Below, one piece after another: positions 1 to 7,320 of a DNA stretch of 15,799 nucleotides. Numbering within the stretch: the first letter of the stretch is position 1; every line of letters starts with the position of its first letter. Where the stretch lies: contig CAMNLN010000046.1 of NCBI GenBank assembly GCA_946543025.1, positions 1-15,799 on the forward strand, written 5' to 3'. Under the pieces are notes generated by a model. The model did no database searches and was not told where the DNA came from. It worked only from the letters and a program-made list of their open reading frames with translations. Both the position numbers and the translations under genes were made by a program. Source of the stretch: an uncultured Verrucomicrobiota bacterium. Lineage in GTDB: Bacteria; Verrucomicrobiota; Kiritimatiellia; RFP12; UBA1067.

Positions 1-1
1 G

Positions 2-1600
2 AGGATAGTTGCCGTCGTGGCGTTGGTTGGCTCGTGTTACGTCGCCTCGGCGGCGGTCGACATCGACCTTGGGCGGCAGCTTTTCGTGGACGATTTCCTC
101 GTGGAGTCGACGCAGGGTGTAACGCGCGTCTGCAACCATCCGACGAAGGCGTTCGACGCGCCCGTGATGTGGCCGGAGACGGACCTCGAGCGCGAGGTCG
201 ATCCGAAGCGCCCATACCGCTTTGCGCCGGTGTCGGGGGCGACGAGCGGGGGGCTTTGGTGGGATCCTGTGAAGAAGGTGTTCCGTCTCTGGTACGAGGC
301 CGGATGGATGAAACACCTGTGCTACGCCGAGTCGGAGGACGGCGTCGCGTGGGAACGAAAAGACCTGGGAATCGTGAAGGGCACGAACCGCGTGCTGACT
401 GACACGCTGCTCGACAGCTGGAGCGTGTTCCCCGACTACAAGGCGGCGAATCCGTACGCGAACTGGCGGCTGATGGTGTCCGTGGCCGGCGGCGTGACGG
501 ACAACCGGCTGTACACGTCGACGGACGGCATCGCGTGGACGCATGTCGGCAATGCGGGGCAGAGCGGCGACCGGTCGACGATGTTCTACGACCCGTTCCG
601 CGGCAAGTGGGTGTTCTCCTTGCGCGGGGGCGGGCCGGGCAAGAGCGGACGCAACCGCTCGTACTGGGCGTCCGAGGCGTTTGGCGGCGAGACGTGCCTG
701 TGGGATTTCGCGTATGGGAAGAAGCCAGGCATCAATCCGGGCTTGCCGCGTCCGAAGCCGTGGCTCGCGACGGACGAGAAGGATATTCCCGACCCGTCCG
801 TAGGCGGTCTTCAGCCGCAGCTGTACAACATGGACGCGGTGGCGTACGAGTCGATCATGTTGAGTTTCTTCGAGATCCTGCATCCCTTCAAGGGCGACAA
901 CAGTACCTGCGCTTCCGCAGGCATGCCGAAGATCACCGATCTCCATTTCGCCTACTCGCGCGACGGCTGGAACTTCGGCCGTCCTGACCGCACGGCGGCA
1001 ATCGCGGCTTCGCGCTGGGGTTCGGGCAAGTGGGATACCGGCTACCTCTCGCCGATGGGCGGCATCTGCGTGATCAAGGACGAACGGCTGTGGTTCTACT
1101 ACACCGCCATGCGCGGCGACGCCACGGAGACGACGCCGTATTCAAACGACCCCGAGATCGGCTGGCGGCGCAACGGCATGCACTTCAACGCTTCAATCGG
1201 CGTGGCGACGCTGCGTCGCGACGGGTTCGTGGGACTTGTGGCCGACGGACGCGGCGAGGTGACGACAAAGCCGGTGACCTTCTCGGGGAACCGTCTGTTC
1301 GTGAATGCGGAATGCCGGTTCGGCTCGCTTGTAGCCGAAGTCTTGGACGAGACCGGGAACGTGTTGCCGGGATTCGCGGCGGGGGACAGCCTGCCGCTGG
1401 CGCGCGCAGACTCGACAAAGGCCGAGATCCGCTGGCGCGACAGCGACCTTGCGGCGTTGGCGGGCAAGGCCGTCCGTTTCCGCTTCAAGCTGCACTGCGG
1501 CACGTTTTACAGCTTCTGGATTTCGAAGGACGCGTCGGGCAAATCTGGCGGCTACTTGGCTGCCGGCGGTCCGGCGTACACGGGCCTTCGCGACCTCTAA
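2..1600 (+). CDS. Exported beta-propeller glycoside-hydrolase-like protein (5' end cut by window edge)
   Basis: The frame is open to the left edge. The visible codons before the GTG at 17 read RIVAV and continue into a hydrophobic stretch ending near VASAA, so this is the tail of a signal peptide and the real start lies upstream; the GTG is not the start. The mature protein begins around VDIDLGRQLFVDDFL. That opening is one I know from planctomycete and verrucomicrobial proteins annotated as GH32/GH43-like propellers. Recurrent blade-like segments follow, such as YAESEDGVAWERKDLG, YTSTDGIAWTHVG, TMFYDPFRGKWVFS and FAYSRDGWNFGRP, and the last ~130 residues look like a beta-sandwich (VTFSGNRLFVNAECRFG). 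A VGSC at the end of the hydrophobic stretch could be a weak lipobox. Substrate and exact family cannot be read from the sequence. The aldolase gene follows after 22 bp on the same strand, suggesting co-transcription in carbohydrate catabolism. Hydrolase activity is inferred, not shown. Confidence 0.8.
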   Translation, partial: RIVAVVALVGSCYVASAAVDIDLGRQLFVDDFLVESTQGVTRVCNHPTKAFDAPVMWPETDLEREVDPKRPYRFAPVSGATSGGLWWDPVKKVFRLWYEAGWMKHLCYAESEDGVAWERKDLGIVKGTNRVLTDTLLDSWSVFPDYKAANPYANWRLMVSVAGGVTDNRLYTSTDGIAWTHVGNAGQSGDRSTMFYDPFRGKWVFSLRGGGPGKSGRNRSYWASEAFGGETCLWDFAYGKKPGINPGLPRPKPWLATDEKDIPDPSVGGLQPQLYNMDAVAYESIMLSFFEILHPFKGDNSTCASAGMPKITDLHFAYSRDGWNFGRPDRTAAIAASRWGSGKWDTGYLSPMGGICVIKDERLWFYYTAMRGDATETTPYSNDPEIGWRRNGMHFNASIGVATLRRDGFVGLVADGRGEVTTKPVTFSGNRLFVNAECRFGSLVAEVLDETGNVLPGFAAGDSLPLARADSTKAEIRWRDSDLAALAGKAVRFRFKLHCGTFYSFWISKDASGKSGGYLAAGGPAYTGLRDL

Positions 1601-1622
1601 TTAACAGATAGGACACACAAAA

Positions 1623-2546
1623 ATGAAAACACTAAAACTCTCAGGACTCATTCCCCCGATGGTGACGCCGCTCGACGCGAAGCGGCGGCTGGACAAAAAG
1701 GGGACGAAGAACATGGTGAACCACCTGCTGAATGGCGGCGTGGACGGCATCTTCCTGCTGGGCACGACGGGCGAGGGCCCGCACCTCTCGTACGCCATCC
1801 GCGAGGAACTGGTGAAGACGGTCTGCCGCCTCGTGAAGGGGCGCGTACCTGTGCTCGTGGGCATTACCGAGACGGACATGGACGACGCCGTGGCGTTCGC
1901 GGCGAAGTGCAAGGCGTTCGGCGCGGCGGCCGTGGTGGCCGCGCCGCCGTACTACTTCAAGCTCACGCAGGCGGAGTGTACGGCATGGTTCACGGAGATG
2001 GCCGATCGTCTGCCGCTGCCGCTCGTGATCTACGACATGCCCGCGCACACGGACACCGTCATCGACCCCTCGACCATCGCGAAGCTGGCTGCGCACCCGA
2101 ACATCGTGGGCATGAAGGATTCCAGCTCCATCATCGCGCTCTTCAACAAGTTTCGGCTGGTGTTGGAGAAGTCGGATGGCTTTTCCCTTTTCATGGGGCC
2201 GGACGAGGCGATGGGCGAGGCGGTGCTGCTGGGCGCGGACGGCGGCGTCTGCACGGGCGCGAACCTCTGGCCGGCGCAATTCAAGGCGATGTATCTGGCG
2301 GCAAAGGCGGGCGACGCTGAGAAGGTACGCCGCCTCCAGCGGTTCACCACGCTGTCCTCCTCGCTGCTGTACGGCCTGGGCCAGGGGCAGGGCGGATTTC
2401 TGAAGGGCGTCAAGTGCGCGCTCGCCGAGATGGGGCTTGTCCAGAACGTGCTGACCGCGCCGTTCACGCCGTTTGCGGGCGCCGAACGCCGAAAGGTGCG
2501 GGCTGCGCTCAAGACGCTGCGGGCGGAGCTGGCGCGGCTAGCGTAG
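1623..2546 (+). CDS. DapA/NanA-family Schiff-base aldolase, probably not a true dihydrodipicolinate synthase
   Basis: A 307-residue (beta/alpha)8-barrel aldolase. Family landmarks are all present: GTTGE at 47-51, PPYY near 109, the catalytic Tyr137 in VIYDMP, the Schiff-base Lys165 in VGMKDSSS, and GADGGVCTGANLWP near 205. The Tyr-Lys spacing of 28 matches both E. coli DapA (Y133/K161) and NanA (Y137/K165). DapA Arg138, which binds the semialdehyde carboxylate, aligns with His142 here (YDMPAHT versus YNVPSRT). Lysine biosynthesis is therefore unlikely, and a pyruvate-releasing aldolase or dehydratase acting on a sugar acid (N-acetylneuraminate or 2-keto-3-deoxy acids) fits better. The ATG has an AGGA about 9 nt upstream. 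It follows the glycosidase-like gene by 22 bp, which supports a catabolic role. The 3' end overlaps the convergent thiN gene by 38 bp. Family assignment is firm; the substrate is unknown. Confidence 0.85.
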   Translation: MKTLKLSGLIPPMVTPLDAKRRLDKKGTKNMVNHLLNGGVDGIFLLGTTGEGPHLSYAIREELVKTVCRLVKGRVPVLVGITETDMDDAVAFAAKCKAFGAAAVVAAPPYYFKLTQAECTAWFTEMADRLPLPLVIYDMPAHTDTVIDPSTIAKLAAHPNIVGMKDSSSIIALFNKFRLVLEKSDGFSLFMGPDEAMGEAVLLGADGGVCTGANLWPAQFKAMYLAAKAGDAEKVRRLQRFTTLSSSLLYGLGQGQGGFLKGVKCALAEMGLVQNVLTAPFTPFAGAERRKVRAALKTLRAELARLA

Positions 2547-3171
2547 CGTAGGGGCGGTAGACGAGAATCGGCTTGCCGTCCGTTCGTAGCGTGAATGACG
2601 GGCCGGTCGTGCGGTTGAGCGTACCGGCCCAGAGATCGGCGAGCGACACGCCGCCGAGCGGCCATTCGAGGCCGATGGACGAGACTTCAGTATCGGGAAC
2701 GGGCGCAAAGACAGAGACGGCTTCGCCTGGGCGGGCGGCGAACGTGCGCCCGCCGCGCACCACCTCGAAGGTGCCGGTGTCGGTGTAGAGAACCGTATCG
2801 GGCACGGTGTTGGTGAAATCGACGAGGCGGAAGACGTTGCCGAGAGAATGGTCTTCGCGCAGGCCGGTCGCGCCGAGGATGGCGATGCGGAGTGCGTCGG
2901 ACGGCAGGGGGGCGCGCGTCCAAACGAAGCGGAACGCCTTGGCCAGGTCATTCGTGTCTTGCTCGGCGATGTGGACGAAGCGGTCGCCGAGCGCGGCGCG
3001 GTCGGCGGGGGAGATGGAATCCCCGTCTCCGACGACGAAGTCGGGCTCGCGGCCAAGGACACGCGCGGCGGCGAGCGCGCCGTCGCAGCAGACGAGCTGA
3101 TCAGCCTCGGCCAGAATCCGGCGGGGAATCGGATGCCGTGGCGCGGCACCGTTGGCAAGCAAGACAATCAT
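2509..3171 (-). CDS. thiN: Thiamine pyrophosphokinase
   Basis: This 220-residue cytoplasmic enzyme should transfer pyrophosphate from ATP to thiamine, giving thiamine diphosphate. Family motifs occur in order: ANGAAP near the N-terminus, CCDGA at about 28-32, the acidic VVGDGDSIS segment at about 46-54, EQDTNDLAKA, and GATGLREDHSLGN (family G-G-R-x-D-H-x-L-x-N). The C-terminal half matches the small thiamine-binding beta domain (GEAVSVFAP, WPLGGVSLADLW, GPSFTLRTDG). Length is normal for the family. The last residues, ATLAAPAPPAAS, are low complexity and antisense to the end of the aldolase gene, so this tail may be dispensable. The ATG has no Shine-Dalgarno sequence, and a TAAAAT hexamer ends only 6 nt before it, which predicts a leaderless message. 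It is divergent from the penicillin-binding protein gene. No other thiamine gene is visible, so it probably serves salvage or the final step alone. Confidence 0.92.
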   Translation of the reverse strand: MIVLLANGAAPRHPIPRRILAEADQLVCCDGALAAARVLGREPDFVVGDGDSISPADRAALGDRFVHIAEQDTNDLAKAFRFVWTRAPLPSDALRIAILGATGLREDHSLGNVFRLVDFTNTVPDTVLYTDTGTFEVVRGGRTFAARPGEAVSVFAPVPDTEVSSIGLEWPLGGVSLADLWAGTLNRTTGPSFTLRTDGKPILVYRPYATLAAPAPPAAS

Positions 3172-3177
3172 GGCGGT

Positions 3178-3206
3178 ATTTTAGACGATTTGGAGTACAG
3201 GCGCAA
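3178..3206 (-). promoter_or_regulatory. Predicted thiN promoter, leaderless
   Basis: Reading the minus strand, TTGCGC (3206-3201) and TAAAAT (3183-3178) are separated by 17 nt. The -10 hexamer ends 6 nt before the thiN ATG (3171), so the usual start distance puts transcription initiation at about the A of the ATG. No Shine-Dalgarno sequence is present. Prediction only. Confidence 0.5.
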
Positions 3207-3214
3207 GGGCGATG

Positions 3215-3223
3215 TGGTATCAT
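3215..3223 (+). promoter_or_regulatory. Predicted extended -10 promoter of the transpeptidase operon
   Basis: TGGTATCAT is an extended -10 (TGn plus a five-of-six match to TATAAT) lying 10 nt before the ATG at 3234. It predicts a leader of only about 4 nt. I see no good -35 at 16-18 nt spacing, as is common for extended -10 promoters. A TGGGG lies just before the start, but too close to be a convincing Shine-Dalgarno sequence. It sits back to back with the thiN promoter in a 62-bp gap. Confidence 0.45.
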
Positions 3224-3233
3224 AGTGGGGCGC

Positions 3234-4481
3234 ATGAAGATACGGCTCTACATTCTGGGACTGTTGATCCTGGCGGCCATCGGCGGCTTGCTGGTGGCCC
3301 ATGCGCGCTGGCTGTCGGTCGGCACCAAGGATCCGCGTTTCGTGCGTTTCCTTCGCCGCTACGACAGGCGTGCGAACGCGAGCGAGATTCTTCCCCCGCA
3401 TGGCGTCGCCGTCGACGGAAACGGGCAGGCTCTCGACGTGGCGGTACCAGGCTCCGTCTTCCAGCATGTCCTCGACGACCTGAGCCTGGCGCGGGACGGA
3501 CAAGCCGTGCCGCTCACGCTCGATGCCGGCCTGCAGGCGCGCGCGGAGGAGCTGATGGCGGGAAAACAGGGTGCCGTGGTGGTGCTGGAACCGGCCACCG
3601 GGCGCATCCGCGCGCTCGTCTCCGCACCACGCGCGGCCTATCTGGATCGCGCGCTCAACGGACTCTATCCGCCGGGATCGGTGTTCAAGACGTTCATTGC
3701 GGCGGCGGCGTTATCGGTAGATGTCGATCCCGTGTTCAACTGTCCGGCGGAAGGGTATCGCAGTTCCCGTTCGACGCCGCCGATCCGGGACGTCGAGGCG
3801 CGGCAGGCGGCGCGGGCGGGGAAGCGTTGGAAGGGTTTCGGGAAAATCGGCATGGCCGAGGCGCTGGCGCATTCGTCCAACACGTATTTCGCGCAGCTGG
3901 GTATCGCCCTTGGCCCCGAACGATTCGGCGCGGCGGTGGCGTCGGCCAAGTTGAGGGATCCGGTGACGGTGCTGCCCGCTTCCAGCCTGTCGATGGAAGC
4001 GGCGGGCGGAAGCGTACCGGACGGCCTGCGCCCGGCACAGCTCGCGCCGGTTGCCATCGGACAGGGTGAGCTGCAGCTCTCCCCGCTCGCGGTGGCGATG
4101 TTGACGGCGGCCGTGGCGAACGACGGCGTGATGCTGGCGCCGACGCTTTTGCCGACGGCAAAGCCTGCGCTGCGGGCGCGTCCGTTCACCTATGCGGCGT
4201 CGGGACGCGTCAAGAAGATGATGCGCGCGGTCGTCCGTGCCGGTACCGGGACGGCCTGCGACCTGCCCGGCCTCGCGGTCTGCGGGAAGACTGGGACGGC
4301 GGAGACAGGGCGCGGCAAGGACCATGCCTGGTTTACCTGCTTCGCGCCGATGGAAGGACCGCGCCTCGTGGTGACGGTGCTGGTGGAGCATGGCGGATTC
4401 GGTGCGCGCACGGCGCTGCCGATTGCGCGCGAGCTGCTGAAGACGGCGCAGGACTTGGGTTATTTCGGGAGGGGGAAGTGA
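3234..4481 (+). CDS. Short class B penicillin-binding protein (peptidoglycan D,D-transpeptidase)
   Basis: A 415-residue membrane-anchored transpeptidase that should cross-link peptidoglycan in the periplasm. One N-terminal membrane segment (residues ~5-23) is followed by about 70 residues without a recognisable domain. The transpeptidase domain begins at about 93 (PLTLDAGLQARAEELM). All three active-site motifs are present: S149-V-F-K152 in PPGSVFK, S214-S-N216, and K352-T-G354 in GKTGTAE. The frame is open further upstream to 2892, but the ATG at 3234 is chosen because the membrane anchor follows it directly and the upstream translation is arginine-rich antisense of thiN. At 415 residues it is much shorter than E. 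coli PBP2 or PBP3 (about 590-630) and has little room for the N-terminal pedestal that contacts RodA/FtsW; actinobacterial PbpA is the nearest size comparison. The next gene, a SEDS polymerase, overlaps by 4 nt, so the two products very likely form a polymerase/transpeptidase pair. Confidence 0.88.
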   Translation: MKIRLYILGLLILAAIGGLLVAHARWLSVGTKDPRFVRFLRRYDRRANASEILPPHGVAVDGNGQALDVAVPGSVFQHVLDDLSLARDGQAVPLTLDAGLQARAEELMAGKQGAVVVLEPATGRIRALVSAPRAAYLDRALNGLYPPGSVFKTFIAAAALSVDVDPVFNCPAEGYRSSRSTPPIRDVEARQAARAGKRWKGFGKIGMAEALAHSSNTYFAQLGIALGPERFGAAVASAKLRDPVTVLPASSLSMEAAGGSVPDGLRPAQLAPVAIGQGELQLSPLAVAMLTAAVANDGVMLAPTLLPTAKPALRARPFTYAASGRVKKMMRAVVRAGTGTACDLPGLAVCGKTGTAETGRGKDHAWFTCFAPMEGPRLVVTVLVEHGGFGARTALPIARELLKTAQDLGYFGRGK

Positions 4482-5551
4482 AGCGCGACTGGTGGATGTG
4501 CGCGGCGGTGCTGGCGCTGGCCGTGTTCGGCGTCCTGATCCAGGTGCGCTTGGCGGGAACCGTGCCCGGACTGCAGGGGCTGGCTCCTCTGATGGCTGGT
4601 CTGCTCGTCGGCGTGGCGGCGGTCGTTGCCTGCGGAGGCGGACGCGCCGAACGGTTCCTGACGGGGAGGGGAAAATGGATCGTCTTCGGCGTGGCGACCG
4701 CGCTGATGCTGGCGTTGCTCGTGTTCGGGCGGCGCTATCGCGGCGGATTGTATCTGCCAGGACGGATTAATCCGTCGGAGCTGGTCAAGCTGTGCCTGGT
4801 GGCCTTTCTGGCGGGATGGATCGGGCGGTCTGGCCAGACGGTGAAGGGTCTGCTGCTTTGCGGCATTTTGTTTGCGCTGGTGGCGGCGGCCGGAGACTTC
4901 GGCCTGCTGGCGCAGCTGGCGATCACGGTGGCCGCGTTGCTGTGGGCGCTGTCGTGGTTCTGGGGCGGGACGGCGTTTCTCGCGCTGGCGGGCGGCATGA
5001 CGTTCGCGGCAGCCTATCCGTCCGGCCACCTCGCGACGCGGTTCGCGGTGTGGCGCGATCCTTTCGGCGACGTGACGGGGGCGGGGTGGCAGACGTTGCA
5101 AGGGTTGACCGCGATCCTTTCTGGCGGCCTGACGGGTGCCGGTTTTGGCCTGGGCGAGGTTCAGGCGGTGCCGATCGTCGCGAGCGACTTCGTGTATGCG
5201 GCCGTGGCGGAAGAACTGGGGCTGGTCGGCTGCGCGACGGTTCTGGCGCTGTGGGCCTTCGTGTTCGCACGAGGGATCTGCGCGGCGGCGCGACGGGCGG
5301 CGGATGCGCCGGCGGAGGCGTTGCTGGCGACGGGCATCGTGGCGAGCCTCGCCGTGCAGCTCGTCTTGAACACGGCGGGAGTCTTGAATGTCCTGCCGAT
5401 GACAGGCATCACGCTGCCGTTGATTTCGCTCGGCGGCAGCTCGCAGGCGACGGTTCTGCTCATGTGCGGTGTTTTGGCAGGCGTGTCGGGCCTGCGGAGC
5501 GAGCAAACGAAGATCAAAAGAATGAACGCCAAGAGGAAAGAAAATGAATAG
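4478..5551 (+). CDS. RodA/FtsW/SpoVE-family (SEDS) peptidoglycan glycosyltransferase
   Basis: A 357-residue polytopic membrane protein of the SEDS family, which polymerises lipid II into glycan strands. Conserved blocks are easy to see: RINPSELVKL at 96-105 (family QPSE-x-x-K), VWRDPFGD and GAGWQTLQGL at about 191-210, the GG-x-x-GAGFGLGE loop, then ASDFVYAAVAEELGLVG (Asp237, Glu245, Glu246), and VLPMTGITLPLISLGGSS at 305-322. The Asp of the DFVYA segment appears to correspond to the essential extracytoplasmic Asp of RodA. The GTG start overlaps the TGA of the transpeptidase gene (GTGA), with a strong purine-rich site just upstream, indicating translational coupling. The C-terminal tail is short and basic (KIKRMNAKRK). 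RodA-like versus FtsW-like cannot be decided here; with a PBP partner and no fts genes nearby, RodA-like is slightly favoured. Confidence 0.92.
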   Translation: MKRDWWMCAAVLALAVFGVLIQVRLAGTVPGLQGLAPLMAGLLVGVAAVVACGGGRAERFLTGRGKWIVFGVATALMLALLVFGRRYRGGLYLPGRINPSELVKLCLVAFLAGWIGRSGQTVKGLLLCGILFALVAAAGDFGLLAQLAITVAALLWALSWFWGGTAFLALAGGMTFAAAYPSGHLATRFAVWRDPFGDVTGAGWQTLQGLTAILSGGLTGAGFGLGEVQAVPIVASDFVYAAVAEELGLVGCATVLALWAFVFARGICAAARRAADAPAEALLATGIVASLAVQLVLNTAGVLNVLPMTGITLPLISLGGSSQATVLLMCGVLAGVSGLRSEQTKIKRMNAKRKENE

Positions 5552-7310
5552 AAAGAAAATAGCCTTGTTGGCGACGGTCGTCGTCGCCATGCGTTTTTTG
5601 TCGGCGGCCGCGCCGGGGGAAACGAACCGATGGCCGTTTGTCATCATACGATTCGCGGGCGGTCTGAACGATGCGCCGCAGACGTTCGCGCGGCTGATGG
5701 AGAGCCATCGGCGGCATCGGGGCGCGTGCGACGAGTTCTGGTTCGCGGGCGGCGGACGCAAGACGCCGGAGGGCGTGCTGGCCGAAGCCAAGAAGATCGC
5801 GAAATATCGTTCGGCCTGCGACGAGGTCGGCATCCGGCTCTCCTACCAGCAGGGCCTGACTCTCGGCCACAGCGCTGCGCACGACGGTCCGCCAAGGCCG
5901 GGTGACCAGCCGTTCCCGAATGACGCCTGGCAGGTGGGCAGGGACGGGAAACTCATGGGGTATCTCTGTCCGCGCGCCCCCGCCACGCTCGCCTACGAGC
6001 GGGAATACATCAAGGCCATCCTGAAAGGATGCGCTCCGGATTCCATCTGGCTGGACGACGACTTGCGCCTTGGCGTCTGCAAGGCCGACGGCTGTTTCTG
6101 CCCGCGTTGCCTCGCGGCGTTCAACGCGAAGACGGGCGGCGAGTGGACGCGCGAGGCGCTCGTCGCGAAGCTCTACTCGAAAGCCGTGCGCGAACCCGTG
6201 CGCGCGGCGTGGGTCGCGTTCAACGCCGAGTCGCTGGCCGTCTATGCGGCGGCCGCGCGTCGGGCGGCGGACGAGCTAGGGAGTTCCTGCCGCCTCGCCT
6301 ACCAGGCCGTGTGGTCGGACACGATCTACACGGGCTACGACACGAAGCCGCTCCTGGAGGCGTTGTCGGGGCCGGCTCGCAAGCCGGTGGGGATCCGTCC
6401 CGGCGCAGGCTTCTACGTGGAGGCGGAACCGCGTGGGATGGTAAAAAAATGCCTGAGCGTCGCGCGCGAGGCGGAACGCTGCCGCAGCTGCGGCGATCTG
6501 GTGGCGAGCGTCTGCTACGAGCAGGAGACGTATCCGCGCCATGTGCTGCACAAGTCTCCCGGCGCGATCATGACGGAGTGCACGCTCGCGCTCGCCTCTG
6601 GGTGCGACTCGCTTTCGCTCTACTGGTTCGTCGCCGAGGTGCCGGAGCCGTTGGAGGAGTATGACCGGTTCGTACGGACGCTCGCGACGGCGCGGCCGTA
6701 CTTCGAGCGCCTGGCGGCCTCGACGCGCCGTACGCGCCTGGGCGGCGTGGCGCGGTTCGTCGGTTCGGCTGCGGCCGAGACGGCGGGGTTCGACCTGCGC
6801 GATCCGAAGGACTTCGACCTCGCGTGCGCGGGCATCCCCGTGACGGTGGCCGAGAGCGGCGTGAAACTGTGGTACCTGACGGAGAAGTCGCGCGCCGAGA
6901 TGACGGATGCCGACAAGGCGACGGTGGCGTCGGGGGCGGTCGTGAACGTGAACGACGTGGAAAAATATCCACTCGCGAATCGCCGAAAGAAGCTGCTGGA
7001 CGATCTGGACGCAGCGACGAAGGGCGCGTTCCCCGTGCGCATCGACGCCTGCCGTCCCCTCCGCATCCTGCCGCGTGTGCGTCCGGACGGCTCGCTCGAC
7101 AGCGTGACGATCCTCAACCTTTCGATTGGCGACACGGACGAGCTGAAGGTGCGCGTGCGCAACGCCGTTTCGGCCAAGGCCGTCTGGCAAGACGCGAAGA
7201 CGTCCGTGCCGAAGCCCCTGCCGTGCGTGGCCGGCGCGACGGCGAACGAGCAGGTCGTCACGCTCGCAAACATGACGGGCTGGCAGGCCGGCACCATTTT
7301 CTTCGAATAA
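5544..7310 (+). CDS. Exported GH42-like TIM-barrel protein, last gene of the transpeptidase/SEDS operon
   Basis: A 588-residue protein with an N-terminal signal peptide (MNRKKIALLATVVVAMRFLSAAA). The barrel region (about 30-400) carries SIWLDDDLR at 167-175 followed by a cysteine group, C179, C184, C186 and C189 (CFCPRC). The C-x-C-x2-C spacing matches the zinc cluster of GH42 beta-galactosidases, where the acid/base Glu (in NEY) precedes the cluster by about nine residues. Here the equivalent place is D171-D172-D173, with no Glu. C142 could be the fourth ligand. E326 or E328 in VCYEQETYP is a candidate nucleophile. Residues ~400-588 look like a Rossmann-like or trimerisation segment followed by a beta domain. 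The ATG overlaps the SEDS stop by 8 nt with GAGG at a good distance, so it is co-transcribed and coupled. Substrate is unknown, and catalysis is uncertain because of the Asp-for-Glu change. Confidence 0.7.
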   Translation: MNRKKIALLATVVVAMRFLSAAAPGETNRWPFVIIRFAGGLNDAPQTFARLMESHRRHRGACDEFWFAGGGRKTPEGVLAEAKKIAKYRSACDEVGIRLSYQQGLTLGHSAAHDGPPRPGDQPFPNDAWQVGRDGKLMGYLCPRAPATLAYEREYIKAILKGCAPDSIWLDDDLRLGVCKADGCFCPRCLAAFNAKTGGEWTREALVAKLYSKAVREPVRAAWVAFNAESLAVYAAAARRAADELGSSCRLAYQAVWSDTIYTGYDTKPLLEALSGPARKPVGIRPGAGFYVEAEPRGMVKKCLSVAREAERCRSCGDLVASVCYEQETYPRHVLHKSPGAIMTECTLALASGCDSLSLYWFVAEVPEPLEEYDRFVRTLATARPYFERLAASTRRTRLGGVARFVGSAAAETAGFDLRDPKDFDLACAGIPVTVAESGVKLWYLTEKSRAEMTDADKATVASGAVVNVNDVEKYPLANRRKKLLDDLDAATKGAFPVRIDACRPLRILPRVRPDGSLDSVTILNLSIGDTDELKVRVRNAVSAKAVWQDAKTSVPKPLPCVAGATANEQVVTLANMTGWQAGTIFFE

Positions 7311-7320
7311 CGCGCGGCCG

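Noticed and set aside
2892..3233. N-terminal extension of the transpeptidase frame
   Set aside because: It translates to arginine-rich sequence antisense to thiN. The membrane anchor begins directly after the ATG at 3234.
4460..5833. 457-codon minus-strand frame opposite the SEDS gene
   Set aside because: It is antisense to a clear membrane protein gene, rich in Arg, Gln and His with no recognisable domain.
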